Assembly: GCA_965656785.1 (NCBI GenBank)
Contig: CBFHLY010000038.1
Location: forward strand, 1 to 19,427
Length of the DNA stretch: 19,427 bases
Direction: 5' to 3'
DNA from: JALQTD01 sp965656785
GTDB taxonomy: Bacteria; Bacteroidota; Bacteroidia; Flavobacteriales_D; Sanyastnellaceae
The position numbers were made by a program, and so were the translations under genes. Of the stretch, positions 9,147-16,009 are shown piece after piece; the stretch's first letter is position 1; each line of letters starts with the position of its first letter. Below the pieces are notes generated by a model. The model was not told the origin of the DNA, made no database searches, and worked only from the letters and a program-made list of their open reading frames with translations.

Positions 9147-9434
9147 ATGACTCCAAGCGAATTTCTTTTGGCTCAAGCACTGAGAATGTGCAACATGGAG
9201 CTCAGTGGCTCGGGCAGGCGCAAGTTGCTGCCGCCTGAGCTGAATCAGGGACTGCTGTTCAGCTTCAATGGCCACCAATCCATCGGGGAGTACATCGGCC
9301 ACCTCGACGAGCTCCTTGAAGCGGTGAAGCTCGAACTCTCGGCAAGTCGAACGGCATGGACAATCGATGTTGCGCTCGAGCTTGCTGACCTCGACAGCGT
9401 GTTGAAGAGCGGAGAGACCGACTCTCGAACCTAA
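9147..9434 (+). CDS. Small hypothetical protein (95 residues), no family recognised
   Basis: ATG at 9147 opens MTPSEFLLAQALRMCNMELS and the frame closes at TAA 9432-9434. Third codon positions are mostly G or C (ctg, gag, atc, ctc, gac), unlike the AT-rich flanks, which favours real coding. The middle has an amphipathic helical look (IGEYIGHLDELLEAVKLEL). There is no signal peptide or membrane segment. Its last codons overlap the ordered motif block at 9408-9434, so the 3' end may be fused into repeat sequence. An in-frame GTG at 8997 would add 50 residues, but those look non-coding. Function unknown. Confidence 0.45.
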   Translation: MTPSEFLLAQALRMCNMELSGSGRRKLLPPELNQGLLFSFNGHQSIGEYIGHLDELLEAVKLELSASRTAWTIDVALELADLDSVLKSGETDSRT

Positions 9435-9500
9435 TCAGTGCAACTCGTTGATTTGCAACCGCTCAAGGGGGTTACACTTCACACTTGGGTTACAGTTTGG
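9408..9500 (+). repeat. Ordered motif block, copy 2
   Basis: AGCGGAGAGACC (9408-9419), ACTCTCGAACCTAA (9421-9434) and GGGTTACAGTTTGG (9487-9500) repeat the exact motifs and order seen at 8762-8896. A further GGGGGTTACA lies at 9467-9476. The block leads directly into the long repeat at 9538, where a related TCGAACCTAA occurs again. Confidence 0.55.
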
Positions 9501-9537
9501 AATCGCCGTTTTGCGAGGATTCTTCACAAATATGCGC

Positions 9538-10002
9538 TTTATTTCCCTTTGTTTCACTGGCCTCGAGCGGAAATCGCAATTGGGCAGGAATCGAACCTAA
9601 ACGAGCGCAATCAATTGATTTCAAGAGACTCAGGAAATGTCGGGGTGAAATCCAGAACATTCTGAAAACGCGAGAAATCTTCGGACAAGTGCCCGCCTGG
9701 GCAAAGCAGCTTGTGCAAGGTAAAGTGCTTAGGGAGGGAATCGGATTTGGCCGTGAAGACAGCTCTCGAAGTCTGACCTTCCATGAATCCAAAAGACGGC
9801 TTCACAAACCGGACCTCCTTTCGAAGGATAAAGCACCTCCCAAACCCAATACCAGCGCGGCATCCTTGTTCAACTCCTAGCACTTTTACCGTTCAGTTCA
9901 ATTGAATTCTTAGTTGAAAATCCGGAGTAGAAACTAGAATAATACGCAACTTTTGCTTAATTGGCATATCTACTTTGAGATCTTTCCGCTGGGCAACATC
10001 TT
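9538..10002 (+). repeat. Degenerate long repeat, copy 2 (partner at 1-465)
   Basis: It aligns to the window start at a constant offset of 9537 through at least the TTCAGTTCAATTGAATTCTT segment (9892-9911), and weakly through the GGCAT and CGC-GGGCAAC stretch to about 10002. In this copy a frame from 9485 stays open to 9880 (131 codons); in copy 1 the equivalent frame is broken. Codons over the best-conserved part differ partly at synonymous positions (gac/gat, ttt/ttc, cta/ctc, aga/agg in an LDFK-x-LRK / IDFK-x-LRK context). I do not call a gene with confidence. The copy ends about 90 bp before the start of cluster B. Confidence 0.6.
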
Positions 10003-10091
10003 GAAACATTCAATGTAGCATAGTTTTTTTTAGATTATTTTTCTTAATATGCTCACACAAATGCCATCTCATTAATCACCAACCAACCCGA

Positions 10092-10256
10092 ATGATGAAA
10101 ACTTGCTTCATGACTTTCCGAATTGCAATCCGCTTTCATGCAGTGGCAGGGTTGTTGTTCTCATTGTTCGCATGTTGGGACGCTTCGGCTCAAACATATA
10201 CACTCGACGGGAAACTAGAAGTTACCGACGGCACCACCGTAGGCGGTGACTTTTAA
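10092..10256 (+). CDS. Signal-peptide leader of the VGIGT protein, out of frame with its body
   Basis: ATG at 10092 (a second ATG follows at once) encodes 54 residues: MMKTCFMTFR, a hydrophobic stretch AVAGLLFSLFACWDASAQ with a clear ASA-Q cleavage site, then TYTLDGKLEVTDGTTVGGDF and TAA at 10254-10256. The continuation TFKLSGAPL lies in the +1 frame, overlapping the stop. Removing one T from the TTTT at 10251-10254 would join both into a 330-residue secreted protein. It is either the zero-frame part of a +1 frameshifted gene or one half of a broken gene. Confidence 0.75.
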   Translation: MMKTCFMTFRIAIRFHAVAGLLFSLFACWDASAQTYTLDGKLEVTDGTTVGGDF

Positions 10257-10257
10257 A
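10241..10257 (+). promoter_or_regulatory. Candidate +1 frameshift site (UUU-UAA-A)
   Basis: Zero frame reads GGC GGT GAC TTT TAA A. The P-site UUU can re-pair perfectly one base downstream (UUUU, 10251-10254) while a slow stop codon sits in the A site, after which AAA TTG continues the body frame. A purine-rich AGGCGG (10241-10246) lies just upstream. The layout recalls the RF2 site (AGGGGG UAU CUU UGA C), though the spacing is not identical and many Bacteroidota use Shine-Dalgarno pairing weakly. A plain one-base insertion is the simpler alternative. Confidence 0.4.
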
Positions 10258-11085
10258 TTGAGTGGAGCGCCGCTTTCTGACGAATTGGGACTTCGGCTTT
10301 TATTTCTAGACGATTCAGGTAACGTAAAGACCGTGAATCCTTCCGTGGTGCAAGGCTTACGCCGCATGTTAGCCGAACCACAACTCGCAGCTCTTGACTG
10401 CGATGGACCCTTAGCTCTGCCTACCGACCCGTACTGGATGGTAGACACAGGAAAAATTTATGTGCATGGCGCCGGGTGCACTTTCTCCCCCAATGTCGGC
10501 ATTGGGACCAATTCCCCTGAGGCCTTGCTCGACGTAGCGGGAAAAGCGCGATTTGGGAATGCCGAATTAGGGGCATCGGTGCTGACGACCATTGGCTCCA
10601 CGTCCCATTCCACGGCACTGGCGATTTCACAAGAGCATCCTTGGTCCAGCCTACAAAAAGGCCTTGACATTAGCGTCCAATCGGCCAGTGAACAAGCGGT
10701 GGGCGCAGCCATTCATGTCATGAATCCGCAAGGAATCATCCTTGAGGGCTGGCGCGATACCACTCGGGTGTTCTTTGTCAACGGAGATGGGAAATTGTGG
10801 TCAACTGAAGTGCATGTTATGCTCGCCGAGGACTTTCCTGATTATGTTTTTTATCCGGACTACGAACTCATGTCGCTCGAGAATTTGGCCACTTTCATCC
10901 AAGAACACGGACATCTGCCGGATCTGCCGCCAGCCAGTGAAGTTGCGGCCAATGGAATCAATTTGGGCCAACTTACAAGCACCCTCGTTCAAAAAATTGA
11001 AGAACTCACGCTTTATGCAATTCAATTGAATGAACAGGTCAGCGACTTAACTCAACAATTGGCAACCCCTTCAACGACGGAATGA
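10246..11085 (+). CDS. VGIGT / C-terminal coiled-coil surface protein (body frame)
   Basis: The body frame can start formally at GTG 10246, but the genuine N-terminus is almost certainly the leader at 10092, one frame away. In the 279-codon frame, VGIGTNSPEALLDV (residues 84-97) is the hallmark repeat of Bacteroidota tail-fibre-like or surface proteins. The C-terminus PDYVFYPDYELMSLENL... HLPDLPPASEV... GINLGQL (198-247) is the conserved terminal block of that family, followed by a coiled coil (IEELTLYAIQLNEQVSDL), which suggests trimerisation. Its TGA overlaps the ATG of the hydrolase gene (ATGA at 11082), so it is the first cistron of cluster B. Expected to be exported; adhesion or scaffolding is inference. 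Confidence 0.8.
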   Translation: MTFKLSGAPLSDELGLRLLFLDDSGNVKTVNPSVVQGLRRMLAEPQLAALDCDGPLALPTDPYWMVDTGKIYVHGAGCTFSPNVGIGTNSPEALLDVAGKARFGNAELGASVLTTIGSTSHSTALAISQEHPWSSLQKGLDISVQSASEQAVGAAIHVMNPQGIILEGWRDTTRVFFVNGDGKLWSTEVHVMLAEDFPDYVFYPDYELMSLENLATFIQEHGHLPDLPPASEVAANGINLGQLTSTLVQKIEELTLYAIQLNEQVSDLTQQLATPSTTE

Positions 11086-13883
11086 TGGTCGCGATGATCA
11101 CCGCAGTCATGGCCATTTGGAATTCGTCGAGAGCAATTACGGCCTCGGCCTTGTTCACAATCATCGGGTTAGGCCCAGTCTACGGGCAATCCATGTGCGG
11201 TGTAAACGTCTATGATGAAGAATCGGGCAGCACCGCAGTTCCATGCATATCTGTCGTTCATGATTCCATCGCTCCTTCCGTTCAGATGAGGTACGTCAAA
11301 GCGACGCATGAGGTCATCGTTGTTCCAGAAAACGAGGGGACTCACTTGATGCCAAAAGTTAAGCTGGAAGTCTACCCAACGGACTTGAGCTTGCACCTGT
11401 TGGACACCACTGACGCTTTTGGCCAATACGATCTCGTAGAGGTGTCCATCCTTTTTCCCGAAGCCCTCGACACGATGTTCCGCAACCACTTCATGAGTCG
11501 GTTCATCCACGAATGGTCCTCAGTTTGGGGTGCAGGGGAACCGGCAGCCTTCCCGTATTGCGACACCTGCACACTGAATCCGTTTGACCCCGATGAAGTG
11601 GATGCGTGGGTCATCAGCGAGCGATGGGATAATCAGCAGCAAACCTGGGTGGACGGAAAACGCACCAACGGTTTTTACTACGTCGATTTCAAAAGAACCA
11701 TCGAGGCCACGCCCCCGTACATGGAGCACGACAGCCTCGGGAAATTCAACTGGACTCCCCTTCCCGACGAGCCGCAATTCATCGATCAGCTTCGTGAGTT
11801 TCGAGGGCGCATCGCTTTTGCGGACACCGGAACTTACCGGCTTACTGCCATGTCATGGGCCGATGGATTTCACCAATCCGAGCCCGTCATTGTCCAAGTG
11901 GCGGGCAGTTCGTCAAAGGGGTATGTACAGGTCGACCCTGTTCAAGAGCGACACCTCGTGTTGGGGAACGGGGAGCTGCATTTCCCTTGTGGGCCCAATC
12001 TGCAAGCAAATGCCCGAAGAAGCAAGGTGCCCCTTGCAAACCCCGGGCAAATCGATTACGTCCTGGTCGGGTACACTTCTGATTGCACTGAAATTCTCCA
12101 GCCCGACTCGTTAGATTGGTGCAAAACAAATGAGACGATCTGGGCCGTATCAGAATACTCGGCAAGGCCTCTCCACCAAGCCTTTTTCCTCGTCCTCCAC
12201 GATGAACTCGACCAATTGCAACAAGCCGGCGTGAAGTCATGCAGGATCATGGCACAACCGTGGTCCTTTGAACTCGAATACCAAACCCTCGGCGACTATT
12301 CCCCATCAATGCACCGGGCTTGGGAACTGGACGAATTGCTGCGGAAGGCCCGCGACACCGATGTCATCATCCAATGGAACCTTCAAGGGCAATCCCCATT
12401 CGTTTACGATTACTTTAACCACCGACATGCCTCCTGGGGTGACGGAGAAAGCAATTCGACCAAGGACAGCTACTGCTACCACGACGAACTGGACTCAATC
12501 AACCATCCCATCGACTTTTTCAAATCCAATGAAGCCCAAAAATGGTATCGCAAAAAACTCCGCTACTTCTTCGCTCGCTACGGTTGGTCCCTCAACATCG
12601 GAGTCGTCGAATTGTTTTCTGAAATCTCCGGCATCGAGTTCCAATCCAACGACACCCTGATTGTCCAACCCTATGAGGATGAGTGCAACTCTCAACATTT
12701 GGATTATGTTGAATCCATCCGAGATTGGCAAATTAACACCATGACCTACCTACGGGACACCCTCGACGTTCACAACCACCCCATTGCCGTGTCATACCTC
12801 AGTAATGGGGTGAACGCTTTAGACTCGAGTCCGGATTTCGCCGACGTCTACTGCCAAAGTTGTTATACGACGGACTACTTAGACATAGCAAGCTCGAACC
12901 AAGAGCCTATCAACCAACAAAGCCTCGAAAGACCCGCGTATTGCAGCGAATTGGGATTCGGAAAAGCCGTACGGAGCGAAATGGGAAAGCTGAATGTGCA
13001 GTTGCTACAGTCGAAGGCTACGGCTGCTAGAAGGGCTGGGGCTGGGTTCGATTGGTTCAGCACAGTAGGAGTCGATGAGGAATTGTTGACAACTCAAGGC
13101 ATGCTTACGGATTGGTCAACTACATTTCAAAACAACTCCATTGCAACTACAACCACTTCTTTAAATCACTTCCTTGAAGCAGATTTAGTCAATTTCATTT
13201 CGAGTTCATCCGTTCAATTTCCAATTTGCTATGTGGACGGAATTGCCTTTAATGAGGGATATAACTTTGAAATGGCCCTTTGGAATCAGGAACCAAATGA
13301 CTTCTTTTCACTATTCTGCGAACTAGATTCCTTAACAGTTCAAAAAATTGAAAGTTCTTTGGATTCTTACGCCTATCAGCCCACTAATCTAACCCCATCA
13401 ACTTTTCAGCAGTTAATGCCTTCCTCTTTTGTTTTCGACCCCGTTACGCATCAAAAATGGGAAATCGACTCACTGGGCACCGAGGGCTGGGATTCAAACT
13501 CAGTGTTTGACGTTAATGGTTCTCAGCATCTCGCTTTCCACTTGAAATTGGATTTACTTAAATACATGGTTGTTGAGCAAGCCAATACGCCAGCGAGCGC
13601 CTTGGGACGCGAATCATTTCCGGCAGAGGGGTTTCCAACCAATTTAAGTTGGCTCAAAGATGAAACTACCATTCATCCCAATCCTGCATCCAGCGAGATT
13701 TGCGCAATGGGAATCAAGGAAAATGGCGGCTCCATTCACGGTTGCATACTTCATAACCTGAATGGCGGGGTGGCTGAGCATTGGAATTCCATCGAAAACT
13801 GCCTTCCCATTGATCACCTTGCTCCTGGCCTGTATTTTCTGGTCTGTTCCGATGGGAGCAAGCATAAAATTGCAATCGAATGA
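11082..13883 (+). CDS. T9SS-exported GH5-like glycoside hydrolase with DUF5060-like N-terminal domain
   Basis: 933 residues, starting at ATGATG overlapping the previous stop. A signal peptide runs to about residue 36 (FTIIGLGPVYGQ). Residues ~95-300 resemble DUF5060: NPFDPDEVDAWV, GFYYVDFKRT, FADTGTYRLTA, then KGYVQVDP...GELHFPCGPNL. Residues ~365-680 look like a (beta/alpha)8 clan-A fold: CRIMAQPWSFELEY, WELDELL, WYRKKLRYFFARYG, then VVELFSEI with E514 as candidate acid/base (the usual N-E pair is S-E here) and AYCSELGFG with E623 as candidate nucleophile. The C-terminus from ~863 (IHPNPASSE... LAPGLYFLVCSDG) is a T9SS type A sorting domain. Predicted surface or secreted beta-glycanase; substrate unknown. 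The stop overlaps the barrel gene start (ATGA at 13880). Codon use becomes visibly more AT-rich after about 13120. Confidence 0.8.
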   Translation: MMVAMITAVMAIWNSSRAITASALFTIIGLGPVYGQSMCGVNVYDEESGSTAVPCISVVHDSIAPSVQMRYVKATHEVIVVPENEGTHLMPKVKLEVYPTDLSLHLLDTTDAFGQYDLVEVSILFPEALDTMFRNHFMSRFIHEWSSVWGAGEPAAFPYCDTCTLNPFDPDEVDAWVISERWDNQQQTWVDGKRTNGFYYVDFKRTIEATPPYMEHDSLGKFNWTPLPDEPQFIDQLREFRGRIAFADTGTYRLTAMSWADGFHQSEPVIVQVAGSSSKGYVQVDPVQERHLVLGNGELHFPCGPNLQANARRSKVPLANPGQIDYVLVGYTSDCTEILQPDSLDWCKTNETIWAVSEYSARPLHQAFFLVLHDELDQLQQAGVKSCRIMAQPWSFELEYQTLGDYSPSMHRAWELDELLRKARDTDVIIQWNLQGQSPFVYDYFNHRHASWGDGESNSTKDSYCYHDELDSINHPIDFFKSNEAQKWYRKKLRYFFARYGWSLNIGVVELFSEISGIEFQSNDTLIVQPYEDECNSQHLDYVESIRDWQINTMTYLRDTLDVHNHPIAVSYLSNGVNALDSSPDFADVYCQSCYTTDYLDIASSNQEPINQQSLERPAYCSELGFGKAVRSEMGKLNVQLLQSKATAARRAGAGFDWFSTVGVDEELLTTQGMLTDWSTTFQNNSIATTTTSLNHFLEADLVNFISSSSVQFPICYVDGIAFNEGYNFEMALWNQEPNDFFSLFCELDSLTVQKIESSLDSYAYQPTNLTPSTFQQLMPSSFVFDPVTHQKWEIDSLGTEGWDSNSVFDVNGSQHLAFHLKLDLLKYMVVEQANTPASALGRESFPAEGFPTNLSWLKDETTIHPNPASSEICAMGIKENGGSIHGCILHNLNGGVAEHWNSIENCLPIDHLAPGLYFLVCSDGSKHKIAIE

Positions 13884-16009
13884 AGGCTAAACTCGCTTGG
13901 ACGGGGTGGATGCTGGTGCTGGTGCCGTTGACGGCTCTCGGTCAATTGTTGCCCACGCGTTCCATCGGGGTGTTTGGTTACCAAACCTTAGAACCGCTGG
14001 GGTTCAACTCTTCCTATTCGGGGATCGTGGACGAGTGGGGAAGCTTGCCCCTTCCGGTAATGAATTTGGCCTTGAGCAGCACAACGATCAACGAGCTCAG
14101 CTGGAATCCGACGCGCAGTGTGCTCGATGGGCAATACCTGCTCACTGGGCAGGTGGGGATTGAAAATGCGTCGGCAAGGAAGTTTGAGGAAACTGGTCAC
14201 GCCACGGATTCGACGCAATTCTCCGTGCTCGGCAATTCCACGAGCCTCATGGGGGCGCAACTGGAGTCGTCGGGAGCGAGGGAATCCTTCACTTGGCAGG
14301 TGTCGGGACAGGCGGGAAGGCAGCGACTTGAGGCGTTGTGGGATGAGTTCACACCGTGGGGGCAGCCGGAGTTTGAGGTTCTGGGGCTGTATGCGTGTGC
14401 GAGCTACCAGGCCTCGAATCGGATTCGGATTTCGGGGCGGGTGGCTGTCAACCGGTCGGCATCGATGTACACGCATTTTGATTTGGGAGAGAAAAGAAAC
14501 CTGTTTGGAGAGGATGCAAGTCGCCCGGTCGCCTTCCTGATTGACTCCCTAGTCCCGCCCGTCATGGACACGTTGTATCGGTTCCTTCCCAGTGGGAACG
14601 GAGCCATTTTTTGGAACTTCTTTGAAGATACCCCCCTCCCCTTCAACGCGCTTTCCCAAATCGAACGAAAACAACATACCGCCTTAAAGTTCGAATGTGA
14701 CGTGCCCAATGGCAGCTGGTCCCTCCTTCTGAAGGCCAATTCGTCAAGGTGGCAACAGCGCATTTCAACGAACTCTGCAAATGTGCTTCAACCCGTGGGA
14801 CTGCCAAATGCCTCCGCATCCGTCTCCCGTCGATTCAATCATGAAAGCGGCTGGGAGCAAGTTCGAATCGGGCTAGGGACCTCCACGCGCCTGACCGTGT
14901 TGACCTATCTCCTTCACACCTGGCAATTGGCCGAATTCGCCCCCCCAACGGACAGATCTGCCATCAATCACCAAGTCACCCTCGCTGGGGAGGCTTTTCG
15001 CGATTTTAACCAAACAACGATTCAACTCAGTGGCTCCCTTGACTTGACCTCGATGTTCGGGTTGCTCGCATCCGGCGTCGCTCACGTGAATTTCCAACCC
15101 TCTAAGTCCTTTGAAGGAAGCATTACCCTAGGACATGGCTGGCGCGAACCGTCTCCGTTTGAGCATCAATGGAAGTCGCTGTTCAACGCCGACGAGTTAA
15201 GAAGCCAAACTGAATCAGGCGCAGTGACCTTGCTCCATTCAAACTTTAATTTCGAAAACGCAACCTATGCGCAATTCAGGTTTTCTCTCGATTTTGAAGA
15301 AGATAACAACACGCACATTGAGTTAACGGCGCCCATTTCAATCATTCACCATCAGTGGAATGTGGACATGAGGGGAGTTCCTCTCGGAAGAAGATTTGAT
15401 TACGATTCATCCATCTACGGGATTTTATTGAGCAGAGAACCAAGCTATTTAGCAGGAATCAACGCGATGGCGTCCCATGCATTTGTTCATGGAATTCAAC
15501 TCAAGGCCAGTTTCTCGAAAAGGGCTGCTATGCAACAAAAAGGCGGCCAATTCACCAGCGAATACAACGCACCGAAGCATTTGATCTCAATGAGCGCCTC
15601 TAAGACTTGGCCAAATAAAAAAGGGCGTTCATTCCAAGCTCAAACAACAGCCGAACGAATCGGGCCCTCCCTTTATTCAGTTGACCGAATGGTTTTTGAC
15701 ACTTATGAAACGAATTTTTCCGAGAACATCGAAATTGAGAACCATTGGAGCCCTCCTTACTGGAACATAGGAATCAACCTGAAAATGAACTGGTCTCCTC
15801 GGTGGACAAGCTCAATTAAGGTGGATTATGCCTTAATCCATTGGACGAATAACCCTGCTGTATGGTACCTTAGGTTTGACAACCTAGCGACGTCTAGTGG
15901 CCTGGAAGCCAACTACATCCGAGCCGACGTCCATCCGAATTTTTCGACCATTTATGCACCCATCGTTCCAATACAGATTGGATTGAGAATCCTATATACC
16001 TTATCGTAA
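13880..16009 (+). CDS. TonB-receptor-like outer-membrane beta-barrel, copy 1
   Basis: 709 residues with a signal peptide MKAKLAWTGWMLVLVPLTALGQ. The mature protein opens with LPTRSIGVFGYQTLEPLG and continues into long alternating amphipathic strands with aromatic girdles (RIRISGRVAVN, WSLLLKANSSRW, SITLGHGWREPSPFEHQW). LESSGARESFTWQVSG resembles the post-plug region of SusC/TonB receptors. No carboxypeptidase-like domain, TonB box or complete plug is recognised, so it is shorter than a SusC. The C-terminus (GLRILYTLS) lacks the usual final aromatic. It overlaps the hydrolase by 4 bases and the lipoprotein by 1. Likely an outer-membrane pore or transporter partnered with the lipoprotein; the exact family is uncertain. 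Confidence 0.65.
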   Translation: MKAKLAWTGWMLVLVPLTALGQLLPTRSIGVFGYQTLEPLGFNSSYSGIVDEWGSLPLPVMNLALSSTTINELSWNPTRSVLDGQYLLTGQVGIENASARKFEETGHATDSTQFSVLGNSTSLMGAQLESSGARESFTWQVSGQAGRQRLEALWDEFTPWGQPEFEVLGLYACASYQASNRIRISGRVAVNRSASMYTHFDLGEKRNLFGEDASRPVAFLIDSLVPPVMDTLYRFLPSGNGAIFWNFFEDTPLPFNALSQIERKQHTALKFECDVPNGSWSLLLKANSSRWQQRISTNSANVLQPVGLPNASASVSRRFNHESGWEQVRIGLGTSTRLTVLTYLLHTWQLAEFAPPTDRSAINHQVTLAGEAFRDFNQTTIQLSGSLDLTSMFGLLASGVAHVNFQPSKSFEGSITLGHGWREPSPFEHQWKSLFNADELRSQTESGAVTLLHSNFNFENATYAQFRFSLDFEEDNNTHIELTAPISIIHHQWNVDMRGVPLGRRFDYDSSIYGILLSREPSYLAGINAMASHAFVHGIQLKASFSKRAAMQQKGGQFTSEYNAPKHLISMSASKTWPNKKGRSFQAQTTAERIGPSLYSVDRMVFDTYETNFSENIEIENHWSPPYWNIGINLKMNWSPRWTSSIKVDYALIHWTNNPAVWYLRFDNLATSSGLEANYIRADVHPNFSTIYAPIVPIQIGLRILYTLS
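13950..14070 (+). repeat. 121-bp near-identical island, copy 1
   Basis: This stretch differs from 16992-17112 by only two bases in 121, including silent sites, while the flanking parts of the same two genes are strongly diverged. It encodes the start of the mature barrel (residues about 24-64). Recent gene conversion or strong nucleotide-level constraint would explain it. Confidence 0.9.

Larger units (their letters stand above)
8642..10091. other. Gene-poor gap between the two clusters
   Basis: This 1.45-kb stretch holds a perfect hairpin (8728-8751), a strong terminator (8836-8864), two degenerate ordered repeat blocks (8762-8896 and 9408-9500), a possible 95-residue gene (9147-9434) and the second copy of the long repeat (9538-10002). 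The remaining open frames overlap each other on both strands and cross the terminator or repeats, so they look accidental or decayed. It reads like intergenic debris or an accessory boundary between gene clusters. Confidence 0.6.

Noticed and set aside
9485..9880. 131-codon frame within repeat copy 2 as a confident gene
   Set aside because: The start lies in motif-repeat sequence, the equivalent frame is broken in copy 1, and an opposing frame is equally open. Kept only as a possible decayed coding ancestor.
9952..9977. TTTG ... TACTTTG as a promoter for cluster B
   Set aside because: The -7 box is one base short of consensus and spacing is 15; not conserved in the partner repeat. Plausible position, insufficient evidence.
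10022..10044. T-rich run before cluster B as a terminator
   Set aside because: The preceding ACATTCAATGT palindrome leaves only 3-4 bp once a loop is allowed; too weak.
13988..14476. Minus-strand 162-codon frame opposite barrel 1
   Set aside because: Antisense shadow of a GC-rich coding region; no start context or domain, and the sense frame is conserved in the duplicate.
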